Under the pieces are notes generated by a model, which worked only from the letters and a program-made list of their open reading frames with translations, ran no database searches and was not told the DNA's origin. Shown here piece after piece: positions 16,601 to 26,280 of a stretch of 64,000 nt of DNA (position 1 is its first letter; the number at the start of each line of letters is the position of its first letter). Source of the DNA: Microbacterium sp. MYb62 (GTDB lineage Bacteria; Actinomycetota; Actinomycetes; Actinomycetales; Microbacteriaceae); NCBI RefSeq assembly GCF_002979475.1, contig NZ_PCOY01000007.1, positions 62,001-126,000 on the forward strand. Reading direction: 5' to 3'. A program made the translations under genes and the position numbers.

Positions 16601-17478
16601 GCGCGCCCCTCGTACCAGTCGACGATCAGGGCACGAGCGATCGATGCGGGGCCGGGAAGCCCGACCGGTCCGTGCCCGGCGAGCGCGGAACCGATCTCCG
16701 CACGCGTGAACCACCGCACCTCGATGATCTCCTCGCCGTCGGCGCGCGCGGCGGACTCGTCGTCGACGACGGCGCGGAAGCCGATCATGAGGGATCGCGG
16801 GAAGGGCCACGCCTGCGAGGAGATGTAGCGCAGGGAGGAGAGACGAACGCCTGATTCCTCTTCGATCTCGCGATGCACGGTCGCCTCGAGGGATTCGCCC
16901 GCCTCGGTGAAGCCGGCGAAGCAGGAGTACATCCGTCCGCCCCAGTTCGCGTTCGCCCCGAGCAGCAGGCGTTCGCCGTCTCGGCTCTCCACCGCCACGA
17001 TCACGGCCGGATCCGTGCGCGGGAAGTGCTCGCGACCGCACACGAGGCAGCGGCGCGACCATCCGCCCTGACGCAGCTCGGTGCCGCCGCCGCACGTGGG
17101 GCAGAACGGCGCATCGCGAAGCCAGCCGGCGAGCGCGATGGCGCTGATGAGCAGCTCCGACTCGCGGCCGTCGATGCGGCCTCCCAGATCACGCAGCCCG
17201 AGCCAGATCTCGTCGGGTGCGGCGTCGAGCGCGTCCGACTCCGGTGGCGCAGCGGCGAGCAGCAGCACAGAGCCGTCGGCGTCGCGGCCCAGCAGCGCCC
17301 AGGTCGCCTCGACCACCGCCGCAGGGGGAACACGAAGAAGGGCGGAATCGACGACTCTCACCCGGCCCTCCCGCACCACGACGACGCGGGTCGCCGGGTC
17401 GTCACGCAGACGATCGAGCAGGTCCGGCTCCTCGCGGAGTTCGGCTGCACGGTCGAGGGACGGGCGCGGAATGGTCAT
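16597..17478 (-). CDS. nudC: NAD(+) diphosphatase, Nudix family
   Basis: A 293-residue Nudix hydrolase cleaving NADH or NAD-capped RNA to nicotinamide mononucleotide and AMP (family knowledge). The signature parts are all present: a zinc ribbon with CPTC...C-xx-C (CPTCGGG and CLVCGREHFPRTDP), the Nudix box with REIEEESG, and the NudC-specific SQAWPFPRSLM motif shortly after it. The length is normal for the family. It lies upstream of uvrD2 with a 4-base overlap, the same pair as Rv3199c/Rv3198c in mycobacteria. It is divergent from the kinase-like gene, 64 bases away. Confidence 0.93.
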   Translation of the reverse strand: MTIPRPSLDRAAELREEPDLLDRLRDDPATRVVVVREGRVRVVDSALLRVPPAAVVEATWALLGRDADGSVLLLAAAPPESDALDAAPDEIWLGLRDLGGRIDGRESELLISAIALAGWLRDAPFCPTCGGGTELRQGGWSRRCLVCGREHFPRTDPAVIVAVESRDGERLLLGANANWGGRMYSCFAGFTEAGESLEATVHREIEEESGVRLSSLRYISSQAWPFPRSLMIGFRAVVDDESAARADGEEIIEVRWFTRAEIGSALAGHGPVGLPGPASIARALIVDWYEGRA

Positions 17479-17542
17479 CGACTCCCTCTTTCACGGGCGT
17501 GGCGGAGGCGGGACCGCCCCTGAGCCGACCTACCCTGGGGGC

Positions 17543-18907
17543 ATGGGACGCTCTCCATTCACTCTAGCCGCGGCAGTGACCGCCGCACTGCCCGGGGCGG
17601 AGGTCACGGGCGCCCGCGGATTGAGCGCGGATGGCGACGGTCGTTTCGACTCGGCGATCGCCTCGCTCGCCGACGGACGCGAGCTCGCGATCCGCGTCGC
17701 GGACGACGATGAGACGGCGCGCGAACTCGCCGCCGAGGCCATCGCCCTGCGAGCGCTGACGGACGGCGCGCGTGCGATGCTCCCGTTCCGCGCCCCGGCC
17801 TACATCGGCGAGACGCGTCTCGGCGAAGGCCGTGCGCTCGTGACCGAACTTCTGCCCGGATTCCAGATCGAGGCCGCCATGGTACCCGCCGGGCGTGGCG
17901 CCGCCGAGTCGATGGGCTCCTCGATCGCCGCCGTGCATGGACTTCCGACATCCGTCGTCCGCGGAGCCGGCTTGGCCACGCGCACCGCGGAGGAGAGCCG
18001 TGCGGAGCTGGAGCGCCTCGTCGACACGGCGGCGGCCACCGGTCGAGTGCCGGCACGTCTGACCGTTCGCTGGCGCGATGCCGTCGCCGATGACGACCTC
18101 TGGCGATTCGAGTCCACCGTGATCCTGGGCGGAGTCCAGGCGACCTCGTTCCTGTTCGAGGATGACCCCGACCGAGGCCCCGAGGTCATCGGGCTCGTCG
18201 GATGGCACGGTCTCTCGGTCGGCGACCCCGCCCTCGACCTGTCGTGGTTGTCGGCAGCGCCCGAGGCCGCCGATGATGTGCACGCCGCGTACGCCCGCTC
18301 GATCGACCGTGCCCCCGATGGCGGCCTCGAGGTGCGGGCCCGTCTGCTCGCGGAACTCGAGTTCGCGCGCTGGCTGGTGCACGGCGATGCGATGCATCGA
18401 ACGGACATCGTCGATGACGCGGCATCTCTTCTCGAGGCTCTGGCGGAAGGTATCCGCACCGACGACCTGACCATCATCGAAGCCCACGGCTCCGGCGTCG
18501 ACTCCGCCCTCGACGCCCTCGGTCGCGTACCCAAGGACACCGTCGCCGACGTGGACACGTCGATGCACACGGACGCCTACAACCCCGAAGAGCTCTGGGC
18601 GGAGACCGGAGACCACTCCGAATCCGCGACCGCGGACCCCCGGGACGACGAGACGCTCGCAGAAGACGGCCAGGACCGGCCGGACGACGGCAGCGCCAGG
18701 CGCGCCGAGATGCTCAACGTCGAGACCGAGGACCTCTCCGGTGTGGCGAGCATCTTCGCCGAATCCGGCGATGTCGCCGGAGACCGCGGCGATTCACGAC
18801 CGCCCGCCCCCCGCGCACACGACGAGTACGACGATGCCGACTCGGACGAGGCTCAGCGGGCTGCGCGGGCAGCGCTCCAGCGGTGGAAGAGCTCCTCCTC
18901 GGAATAG
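17543..18907 (+). CDS. Phosphotransferase (aminoglycoside/macrolide kinase-like fold) with an acidic tail
   Basis: A 454-residue protein. The first 300 residues follow a protein-kinase-like phosphotransferase fold (LADGRELAIRVADD as the Lys-containing lobe, VTELLPGFQIE as the hinge, GLVGWHGLSVGDPALDLSWL as the metal-binding region near 215-240). The usual catalytic HxDxxxxN segment is degraded (ESTVILGGVQATSFLF), and the GxxDW metal site reads GLVGWHG, so kinase activity is doubtful. The last 130 residues are acidic and low complexity, ending in a basic helix. Its stop overlaps the convergent adnB end by 55 bases. Macrolide phosphotransferase labels would overstate the evidence. Confidence 0.75.
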   Translation: MGRSPFTLAAAVTAALPGAEVTGARGLSADGDGRFDSAIASLADGRELAIRVADDDETARELAAEAIALRALTDGARAMLPFRAPAYIGETRLGEGRALVTELLPGFQIEAAMVPAGRGAAESMGSSIAAVHGLPTSVVRGAGLATRTAEESRAELERLVDTAAATGRVPARLTVRWRDAVADDDLWRFESTVILGGVQATSFLFEDDPDRGPEVIGLVGWHGLSVGDPALDLSWLSAAPEAADDVHAAYARSIDRAPDGGLEVRARLLAELEFARWLVHGDAMHRTDIVDDAASLLEALAEGIRTDDLTIIEAHGSGVDSALDALGRVPKDTVADVDTSMHTDAYNPEELWAETGDHSESATADPRDDETLAEDGQDRPDDGSARRAEMLNVETEDLSGVASIFAESGDVAGDRGDSRPPAPRAHDEYDDADSDEAQRAARAALQRWKSSSSE

Positions 18908-21900
18908 ATGCGATCGCCGCGGATGACCAGGTCGTCCGCGACGTAGTAGAGCGCCACGTCGATCTCCTCCAGCGGCACCTCGAATCGCCGGTGATACGCG
19001 AGACGGTAGAGCGCGATCTGCAGCATCCGCTCGTCGCGCTCCGCCGCCGTGCGCGGAGCCTTTCCCGTCTTCCAGTCGACGATCTCGATGCGACCGCCGC
19101 GGTCGGCGCGCCGGTACACGGCGTCGAGCTTGCAGATGACGATGTGCGCCCGTCCTTCGTCACCGCCCTCGAGTCCGGCTCCCAGAGCGAAGTCGATCTC
19201 GATCTCGACCGCGATCGGCTTCAGACCGCCCCATTCGCTGCGCTCGAAAGTCTCCTGGAGAAGGGCGAGATCGGTGGCATCGGCTGACGCCGCCGGCCCT
19301 TCGGTCGACGCCGCCTCCGGGGTCGACGGATGCTCTTCCTCGTCGATCTCCCAGAGCGCCTCGTCCACTCGGGTACCGACGCCGACGAGCTCGGACCGCT
19401 GCTCCACCCATGCGTGGAAGAGGGTGCCGAGACGGGTCTGCCGATACGGTCGCTCCGGCATGGGCCGGATGATCGACGACAGCGTGCCGGAGTAGTCGGT
19501 GACGTAGTCCTTGAACCGCGACGCGGGCACCCGCGTCGGTGCCTCGGCGTCGGTGCCGCGCTGCCGCGCCGCACGTTCGGCGAGAAGACGTGCGAGCTCC
19601 ATCGATGGCGCGACGGCGGCGTCCCGAGCCGCCTCGTCGACGGCCGCTGCTGCCGCCGAGACCACGTCTCGGCGGGCGCCGAGCGGGTCGAGCGGCCAGC
19701 GCAGCGTCGAGCCGGGCCCCTCGTAGGGGTTGTCGTCCGCATCCACGGCCTCGATCGGATCGAGTCCCTTCACCTCGAGCGCCTCGGCGAGGTAGGGACT
19801 CGGCGTGCGGGGAGCCTTCTGGCCGGCCCAGTGGGCGCCGCTGAGCAGCAGATCGGTTCGCGCGCGGGTCACCGCGACATACGCGAGACGCCGCTCCTCC
19901 TGCTGCTGGTAGGCGCGGTACGCGTCCTTGAAACGCTTGAGAGCGCCGCCCTGTGGATTGGCCTTGGTCGCACCGCCGGACAGCGATGCCTGTGCGAGCT
20001 TCTGCCGCTTGTCGGGATCGACCTCATCTCCCATCGCCTCGACCGGATCCCACTCGAAGCGGGGCAGCGCGTCGCGATCGCCGCGCAGGGCGAAGGGGAC
20101 CACACCGAACCCGAACCAGCCGGAGGTGTCGGAGACACGACTGGGAAGCTCGTCGGCCACGAGTCGGACCACGGCGACGGCGTCCCACTCCAGGCCCTTC
20201 GATCCGTGGATCGTGAGCAGCTGCACGATCCCGGCCTCCGGAGGCTCCGGCCTCGGCATCAGCTCGTCCGTGCTCTCGGCCTTGTCGAGCCAGGCGAGCA
20301 GACTTCCGATGCTGCCCCGCTCATCGGCGGCGAGGAACGCCCGCACCTCGTCGGCGAACGCTCGCAGCTGCGTCGCCGCGATGCGTGCAGGTCCTCTGGT
20401 CTCGTTCGCCGCCAGCTCGATGTCCAGCCGCAGTTCGAGTTCGATCAGACGGATCAACTCGGGGATCGGCTGCGAAGAGGCGCGCCGCAGCCGTTCCAGC
20501 ATCTCCCCCGCCGCGCGGACGCGCGCCCGGCCGTCCGGCGTGATCGTCTCGAGCAGTCGATAGTCGTCCCGCACCGCACGCACCACGTCGACGGCGTCGA
20601 CGATCGAGACCGCCTCGTCGGCACCGCGCGAGGAGCGCAGCCGCGCACGCACCTCTTCTGGCAGCGGCGCCATCGCGGTGTCGCGCTCCGAGAGTGTGCG
20701 ACCGAGATCGTAGAGTGCGGCCATGTCGGCGACGCCCACCCCGAAGCGGGGTCCGGTGAGGAGGCGGATCAATGCCGACCCCGCGGTGGGATCGTGCACG
20801 ACCCGGAGCGTCGAGACGACGTCGACCACCTCCGGCGTCGCGAGCAGGCCGCCGAGGCCGAGGATGCGGTGCGGGATGCCCCGCGCCGCGAGTGCGGCCG
20901 CGAACGTCTGCATGTGCCGCTTCGAGCGGAACAGGATCGCTCCAGTGTGCGGTCGCGCTCCCGGCGCCGCGCCCGAGTCGTGCGCCGCCCGTCTCTCGGC
21001 GAACCACTCCGCCACGGCTGATGCCTCGTCATCGACCGTGAACGGGTACTTCACCGTCACGGTGCCCTCGCCTGCGCCCGGGCGGGGCTCCAGGGGCGGG
21101 ACGTCGAGGCCGGGCCGCTGCAGCGGCTCGAGCACCCGGTTCGCGATGCCGAGGATGCCGCGGTCGTTCCGCCAACTCGTCATCAGGCTGTATGTCTCCG
21201 CAGTACCGGCGCTCGAGAACGTCCCGGCGAAGGCGTAGAGGTTGTCGGCGCTCGCACCCCGCCAGCCGTAGATGGACTGATGCGGGTCACCGACGGCCAT
21301 CACCGCGGAGTCTCGGAAGAGCTCGGCCAGGAAACGGGTCTGGATGACCGATGTGTCCTGGTACTCGTCCAGCAGCACCACACGGTGCTGCTCTCGGAGC
21401 TCGGCGCGCACATCGGGCGCGGACTCGACGATGTCGTAGGCGCCGCCCACCTGATCGGCGAAGTCCAGCACGCCCCGTCGCTCCTTCTCGACGATGTAGT
21501 CGCGGACGAGCCGCGACAGCGTCGGCAGGCTGAGCAGGTTGACCGCCGCCTTCTCGACGTCGCCGTTGCCGCGGTACGGCGCGAACGCGACCGCCTGCTC
21601 CTGCGCGATGCGCTCCGCGAGGTCGAGGTCCACCCGATGGTCGAGGGCGTCACCCGCGAGCCGCTGCACGGCGTCGATGATCGTGCCGAGAGCGAACTCG
21701 ATGTTCTCCAATTCCGGGAGGTCGCTGCGGAGCACGACCTCCCGCGCGAGCATCCAGGAGGCGGCCTGGCTGAGCATCGCGACGTCCGGATCCCTCCCGA
21801 TCCGTGCGGCGTGCTCGCGGACGATGCCGTCGGCGAAAGCGTTGTACGTCGAGACGCGTGGGCGGATCATCAGGTCTTCGGCCGCACGGGGAGTCGTCGG

Positions 21901-22344
21901 ATCCCAGCCGGTGCCGTGATGCGCGGCGAGCTCGTCGAGCACGTGGGCGCGCACCAGCTCGCGTTGCCGCCCCTGCGCCGCGTCGTCCACCCGTCGCAGG
22001 GATCCGTCGGCCGCGATTCCGGCCAGGTGGGGCAGGAGACCGCGGCGTCCGTACTCGTCGATGACGGCGAGGCGATGGCTGATCCGCTCCGCGAGCTCAC
22101 CGGCGGCCTTGCGCGTGAAGGTGAGACCGAGGATCTCGTCGCGCGGGACATGACCGTTCGCGACGAGCCACACCACGCGTCCCGACATCGTCTCGGTCTT
22201 GCCGCTGCCCGCGCCCGCCACGACGAGGGCCGGCTCGGGCGGAGCCTCGATCACGCGCTGCTGGGCGGGGGTCGGAGACGGCTGGCCGAGCGCGGCGGCG
22301 ATGTCGGTCGCCGAGATCCCGTGGCCGCCGTTCCAGCCCGTCAC
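18853..22344 (-). CDS. adnB: ATP-dependent helicase-nuclease, AdnB subunit
   Basis: A 1163-residue UvrD-like helicase fused to a RecB-family nuclease, one half of the actinobacterial AdnAB complex that resects double-strand breaks. Helicase motifs: AGAGSGKT (K49), DEYQDTS, GDPHQSIYGWRGA, TSWRN, TIHGSKGLEWD and VAVTRAR. The C-terminal PD-(D/E)XK core reads LDAVYRR then IEIVDWKTGK and QIALYRLAY. All key helicase residues are present, so it should be the active motor. The start is the GTG at 22342-22344, overlapping the adnA stop by 4 bases. It corresponds to Rv3201c. Confidence 0.92.
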   Translation of the reverse strand: MTGWNGGHGISATDIAAALGQPSPTPAQQRVIEAPPEPALVVAGAGSGKTETMSGRVVWLVANGHVPRDEILGLTFTRKAAGELAERISHRLAVIDEYGRRGLLPHLAGIAADGSLRRVDDAAQGRQRELVRAHVLDELAAHHGTGWDPTTPRAAEDLMIRPRVSTYNAFADGIVREHAARIGRDPDVAMLSQAASWMLAREVVLRSDLPELENIEFALGTIIDAVQRLAGDALDHRVDLDLAERIAQEQAVAFAPYRGNGDVEKAAVNLLSLPTLSRLVRDYIVEKERRGVLDFADQVGGAYDIVESAPDVRAELREQHRVVLLDEYQDTSVIQTRFLAELFRDSAVMAVGDPHQSIYGWRGASADNLYAFAGTFSSAGTAETYSLMTSWRNDRGILGIANRVLEPLQRPGLDVPPLEPRPGAGEGTVTVKYPFTVDDEASAVAEWFAERRAAHDSGAAPGARPHTGAILFRSKRHMQTFAAALAARGIPHRILGLGGLLATPEVVDVVSTLRVVHDPTAGSALIRLLTGPRFGVGVADMAALYDLGRTLSERDTAMAPLPEEVRARLRSSRGADEAVSIVDAVDVVRAVRDDYRLLETITPDGRARVRAAGEMLERLRRASSQPIPELIRLIELELRLDIELAANETRGPARIAATQLRAFADEVRAFLAADERGSIGSLLAWLDKAESTDELMPRPEPPEAGIVQLLTIHGSKGLEWDAVAVVRLVADELPSRVSDTSGWFGFGVVPFALRGDRDALPRFEWDPVEAMGDEVDPDKRQKLAQASLSGGATKANPQGGALKRFKDAYRAYQQQEERRLAYVAVTRARTDLLLSGAHWAGQKAPRTPSPYLAEALEVKGLDPIEAVDADDNPYEGPGSTLRWPLDPLGARRDVVSAAAAAVDEAARDAAVAPSMELARLLAERAARQRGTDAEAPTRVPASRFKDYVTDYSGTLSSIIRPMPERPYRQTRLGTLFHAWVEQRSELVGVGTRVDEALWEIDEEEHPSTPEAASTEGPAASADATDLALLQETFERSEWGGLKPIAVEIEIDFALGAGLEGGDEGRAHIVICKLDAVYRRADRGGRIEIVDWKTGKAPRTAAERDERMLQIALYRLAYHRRFEVPLEEIDVALYYVADDLVIRGDRIYSEEELFHRWSAARAAR

Positions 22345-25300
22345 GAGCTCACCGCCGGGACCGTGTGGATGCGGCACGGGTGCACGCGACGCTGGGTGTC
22401 GGCGCAGTGGGACTCGACCTGCGCGGTGAAGCTCGATGCCGACATCCCGCGCGCGGCATCCGACACCCGCCGCAGGAACGCCGAACGCGACTCGTCGTCG
22501 AGCGTGTGCTGGTGCGCGATGCGGTACTCGCTCTTCGCGAGCGTCTTGGAGACGATCACCAGCCGCGCCCCTGCCAGCGACGCCGGTGGCGCCCCCTCGA
22601 CCAGGCCCTGTTGGACGGCGACCTGGTAGGCGGCCAGCTGCGCATGCTCGAGCACGCCGGAGTCCGACTCCGGGTCGTTCTTGCCGGTCTTCAGATCGAC
22701 GACCACGGTCGGCCCGTCCGCGCCGCGCGGCATCCGCTCCCAGCCGCGACCCCGCGCGTGGGCGTGCTCGCCGGCGCCGGGCGGGTAACCCTCGACCCGA
22801 TCGATGTATCCATGGATGATCGCCTGATTCGCGCGGTCCTCCCCCACCGGGTGCACCGTCGGCGCGGTCTCGTCGCCCGGGGATGCGACATCCACTGCGA
22901 AGCGGAACTCCATCTCGCTGCCGATCACGCGCCCGCCCTCTCGGCGGACGTCGCCGAGGTAGGTGTGCAGCCGCCCGACGAGCAGGTCCGCCCGCCTTCT
23001 CTCCTTGCGGCCGATCCACTCGGTCTCGAAGTCGAGCTCCGGCCAGTGCTCCGCGACGATCGCGCGCATCTGCTCGAGGTCGCCGTCCGGGACCCGCTCC
23101 ATCGCCTCGTGGACGATCGTGCCGATACCCGCGGTCGGCGGCATCACGGTGTCGCCACCGAGGGCTGAGACCACCCAGTTGAGGCCGCACTCCTCGTACG
23201 ACTCCATCTTCGACGGAGAGACCCGTGCGCCCGCGACGGCGAGATCGCGCAGCGGCGCATCGGTCGACGTCGGCGTGACTCCGTACCACTCGGCGGGATC
23301 CGCACCGGGCACGCCCTCCCGAGCGAGGACCGCGAGCTGCCCCGCCGCGGCCCGCCGCGCGGCTTCCACCGAGGCTGTGGTGAGAGTGCGCCTGTGCCGG
23401 GCGACGAGGCCGCGCAGAGTGAGCGGGTGCTCGGCGGACGCATGTCGCTCCGGCGGCTCCGGTGCAGGAAGGAAGCCGAAGAACGGGCTGGGGGTCAGGT
23501 CGTCGTCGTCCACGGCCGTGATCAGGAGTCGATCGCGCGCCCGTGACACGGCCCGGACGAAAAGCCGGAGCTCGTCGTGCAGCGCCGCCCGACGACGGTC
23601 CAGCGCTCCCGGCGGCTCGATGCGCGTTCCGGTGCGCGCAGCCTGGATCGCGTCGGCCAGACGCCACGTCTGCAGGAGCCCGCCGCGCAGGCGCACGTTC
23701 GGCCAGATGCCGTCCTGCACCCCGGCGACGACGACCGCATCGAACTCGGTCCCGAGTGCGGTCGCCGGCGTCAGCAGGGTGACCTTTCCCGGTCGGTCGG
23801 GGGTCGACAGCGAATCCTCCGGGACCTCGCTGTCGAGGATGTCGCGCACGAACGTCTCGGGCTTCTCTGTGGGTGTGCGCTCGACGAAGCGCTTGGCCGC
23901 GTCGAAGAGCGAGACCAGGGCATCGAGAGCGCGCGCGGTCTCCGCCCCGGTGGGCAGCAGGGAGATCTCGCGCCAGGCCACCTGCAGCCGTCGCCCGTCG
24001 ACCGCGCGTGCCTGATCCCACACCCGCCACAGCAGGTCGTGGATCGTCTCGCCGGCGGCGGCACCGCGCGCGAGGGCCGCGATCGTCTCGGCGAAGCGCT
24101 CGGCCGTGCGCGACTCCGGCGCGTCGATGAGTGTCAGATGGGATGGATTCGCCATGGCCTGACGCAGCAGCTCCCGCGCGGGCGTCGCCCCTCCTTGCTC
24201 GAGCTCGATGTGCCGGAGTCGAGCGCGCAGACGCCGGAGCCCGATCGCATCCATTCCCCCGAACGGGGTTCGCATCGCCTCCTCGAGTGCTTCGGACGTG
24301 CGCTCGTCGACGGGGGTCAGCGCCAGGCGCACGATCCCGACGATGTCGCGCACGATCCCCTCGCTGCCGAGAGGACGCTGCACCCCGGCCGCACGGGTCG
24401 GGATCTCTCGGGCCGCGAGTTCGGTCTCGAGCGTGGTCACCTGACGGGTGTCGTGCGCGATGACCGCCATCCGGTCCCAGCGGACGCCGTCGGCGAGGTG
24501 CCATTCCCGCATCACTCCGGCGATGCGATCGAGTTCTTCGTACGGTGACGGGGCCACGAAGGTCGTGACGCCCGCCTCGACCTCCTCGGCGGTCGCCGGG
24601 ACCGGGGCGCGCCGATGCTCGACCCGGCCCGAGGCTCCGATCGCCTGGGTCACCGTGCGGGTGAGCGCGGTGAGAGCCGGTCGCTGGCGATGCGTGCCGT
24701 CGAGCACATGCACGTCTCCCAGCACGCCGGCCAGTTGGGCGAACAGCTCGGGGCTGGCTCCACGGAACGATCCGGACGAGATGTCGGGATCGCCGAAGGC
24801 CAGGACGGCGATCCCCCGGCTGCGCAGCGCGGTCACCACGGCGATCCCGCCGCGGGTGAGCTCCTGGGCGTCGTCGATGAGGACGACGCGCAGCGACGCG
24901 AGCGGGCCGAGGGCCGCCGTCTCCGCCGCGTGCAGGATCGTGCTCGCCTCGCTCAGCAGATCGGCGGCGTCACGGTGGGCCGCCCGGAGCGCGTCGAGCA
25001 CCGAACGGTACTCCACGAGGAACTCCGCGGCCGCCGCCCACACCTCGTTGCCCGAAGTGCGGAGCTCGCCGGGGTCGGCGCCGATCTCGGTGCACTCGGC
25101 GAGGAATGCCCTCAGCTCGGAACGGAAGCCCTTCGACGCGCGCACCGAGGTGCTGAGCGCATCCGGCCACGGGATCCGGCCGTCCTCGGCATCGCCGGCG
25201 AGGAGCTCGGCGATGATCCGGTCCTGGTCGGCGCCGGTGAGCAGCGCAGGTGGTTCCGCGCCCTCGCGCACCATCGCCCCGCGCACGAGCTGGAACGCGA

Positions 25301-25559
25301 AGGAGCCGAGGGACCGCGCCAGCGGTCCCGGGGTCGCCTGACCGATCCGCACGCCGATCCGATCACGCAACGCCGTCGCCGCCTGGCGGTTCGGAGTGAG
25401 CGCGAGCACCTGTTCCGGACGCATCCCCTCCGTGTCGAGCAGATGCACGACCCGATCGATGAGGGTGCGGGTCTTCCCCGTTCCCGGGGCACCGATGATG
25501 ACGCCGGATGCCGTCGGCTCCGCGGCGATCACAGCGCGCTGAGCGGTGTCCGGTGTCAT
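22341..25559 (-). CDS. adnA: ATP-dependent helicase-nuclease, AdnA subunit
   Basis: A 1072-residue partner of AdnB (Rv3202c-like). Walker A is GAPGTGKT (K29), but motif II is IDDAQE instead of the DExxD of active UvrD helicases, in line with AdnA being the weaker or inactive motor in mycobacteria. The C-terminal nuclease keeps HGYIDRVEG and VVVDLKTGKND followed by QLAAYQVAV. Cysteines occur at EECGLNWV and in the last 30 residues (HCADTQRRVHPC); whether they hold an iron-sulfur staple as in AddB is unclear. The ATG at 25557-25559 is preceded by GGAGG at an ideal distance. It leads the adnAB operon. Confidence 0.92.
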   Translation of the reverse strand: MTPDTAQRAVIAAEPTASGVIIGAPGTGKTRTLIDRVVHLLDTEGMRPEQVLALTPNRQAATALRDRIGVRIGQATPGPLARSLGSFAFQLVRGAMVREGAEPPALLTGADQDRIIAELLAGDAEDGRIPWPDALSTSVRASKGFRSELRAFLAECTEIGADPGELRTSGNEVWAAAAEFLVEYRSVLDALRAAHRDAADLLSEASTILHAAETAALGPLASLRVVLIDDAQELTRGGIAVVTALRSRGIAVLAFGDPDISSGSFRGASPELFAQLAGVLGDVHVLDGTHRQRPALTALTRTVTQAIGASGRVEHRRAPVPATAEEVEAGVTTFVAPSPYEELDRIAGVMREWHLADGVRWDRMAVIAHDTRQVTTLETELAAREIPTRAAGVQRPLGSEGIVRDIVGIVRLALTPVDERTSEALEEAMRTPFGGMDAIGLRRLRARLRHIELEQGGATPARELLRQAMANPSHLTLIDAPESRTAERFAETIAALARGAAAGETIHDLLWRVWDQARAVDGRRLQVAWREISLLPTGAETARALDALVSLFDAAKRFVERTPTEKPETFVRDILDSEVPEDSLSTPDRPGKVTLLTPATALGTEFDAVVVAGVQDGIWPNVRLRGGLLQTWRLADAIQAARTGTRIEPPGALDRRRAALHDELRLFVRAVSRARDRLLITAVDDDDLTPSPFFGFLPAPEPPERHASAEHPLTLRGLVARHRRTLTTASVEAARRAAAGQLAVLAREGVPGADPAEWYGVTPTSTDAPLRDLAVAGARVSPSKMESYEECGLNWVVSALGGDTVMPPTAGIGTIVHEAMERVPDGDLEQMRAIVAEHWPELDFETEWIGRKERRRADLLVGRLHTYLGDVRREGGRVIGSEMEFRFAVDVASPGDETAPTVHPVGEDRANQAIIHGYIDRVEGYPPGAGEHAHARGRGWERMPRGADGPTVVVDLKTGKNDPESDSGVLEHAQLAAYQVAVQQGLVEGAPPASLAGARLVIVSKTLAKSEYRIAHQHTLDDESRSAFLRRVSDAARGMSASSFTAQVESHCADTQRRVHPCRIHTVPAVSS

Positions 25560-25732
25560 GTCCTCCACGCTATCCGGACACGCGGACATCGTCGTGCGCC
25601 CGCGCACCTCCCGCCTGCGTCGCCACCGGGGCATGCGCCTGTGCGCTCACGGCGAAACCGGCTGCCGCGGCCGATCCCGCCCGCCGCGTGCGGGGTAGAG
25701 TTGGCGCAGTCCCCGAACTTCAAGGAGCACGC

Positions 25733-25957
25733 GTGGAAATCCGCATCGGCATCATCAACACCGGCCGTGAACTCAGCTTCGACACCGGCGCGAGCGCGGA
25801 AGAGGTCCGCACCCAGGTCGCCGCGGCACTCGAGCAGAGCGCGTCGCACGTGAGCTTCGCCGACGTGAAGGGCAACTCCTACATCGTCCCGACCGCGAAC
25901 CTCGCCTACATCGAGCTCGGCACCGAGGAATCGCGTCGCGTCGGCTTCGTCGCCTGA
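25733..25957 (+). CDS. DUF3107 family small protein
   Basis: A 74-residue protein of the DUF3107 family (TB9.4/Rv3208A-like), function unknown. It has a compact alpha/beta pattern beginning MEIRIGIINTGRELSF and ending with an ATP-independent-looking strand pair (NLAYIELG, RRVGFVA). The GTG start at 25733 has AAGGAG 6 bases before it. It is divergent from adnA with 173 bases between them, a gap large enough for both promoters, and is followed 7 bases later by a small membrane protein gene. Confidence 0.9.
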   Translation: MEIRIGIINTGRELSFDTGASAEEVRTQVAAALEQSASHVSFADVKGNSYIVPTANLAYIELGTEESRRVGFVA

Positions 25958-25964
25958 GCCGACG

Positions 25965-26252
25965 ATGTACATCCTCCTCGCACTCATCGGTGCGTGCGCT
26001 CTGGGCATCGCCGTTCACTTCCTGATCGCCGATCGCGAGCTGCGCGGCGTCGCGCTCGCGCCGGCCATCGCGACCGCCGTCTCGGCGATCGCGTACACGG
26101 GCCTGCAGTGGGCGGGCGTCGGCGAGGACAGCATCTGGCTGTGGCTCGCGAGTGTCCTCGGAGCCGCCGTCGTCGCGGCGCTCGCCACCATGGCCGTCAC
26201 CGGCCTGCGCAAGCGCTCCGATGCCGAGAGCAGGGCCGCGCTGGGCATCTGA
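25965..26252 (+). CDS. Small hypothetical membrane protein
   Basis: A 95-residue protein with three predicted hydrophobic helices (about 1-21, 30-50 and 58-80) and a basic cytoplasmic end (GLRKRSDAESR). No motif was recognised. It follows the DUF3107 gene after 7 bases and is probably cotranscribed; a similar small gene (Rv3209-like) occupies this position in mycobacteria. It ends 28 bases from the convergent ferritin-like gene. Confidence 0.75.
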   Translation: MYILLALIGACALGIAVHFLIADRELRGVALAPAIATAVSAIAYTGLQWAGVGEDSIWLWLASVLGAAVVAALATMAVTGLRKRSDAESRAALGI

Positions 26253-26280
26253 ACGCGCCCACCGCCTGAGGCAGCGCTTC

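Noticed and set aside
17543-18907. A macrolide resistance kinase
   Set aside because: Only the overall fold is similar; catalytic residues are not intact and the conserved genomic place argues for a housekeeping role.
22341-24504. Upstream extension of the adnB reading frame by more than 700 codons
   Set aside because: The extra part is Arg-rich frame shadow of adnA; the GTG at 22344 overlaps the adnA stop and gives the family length.
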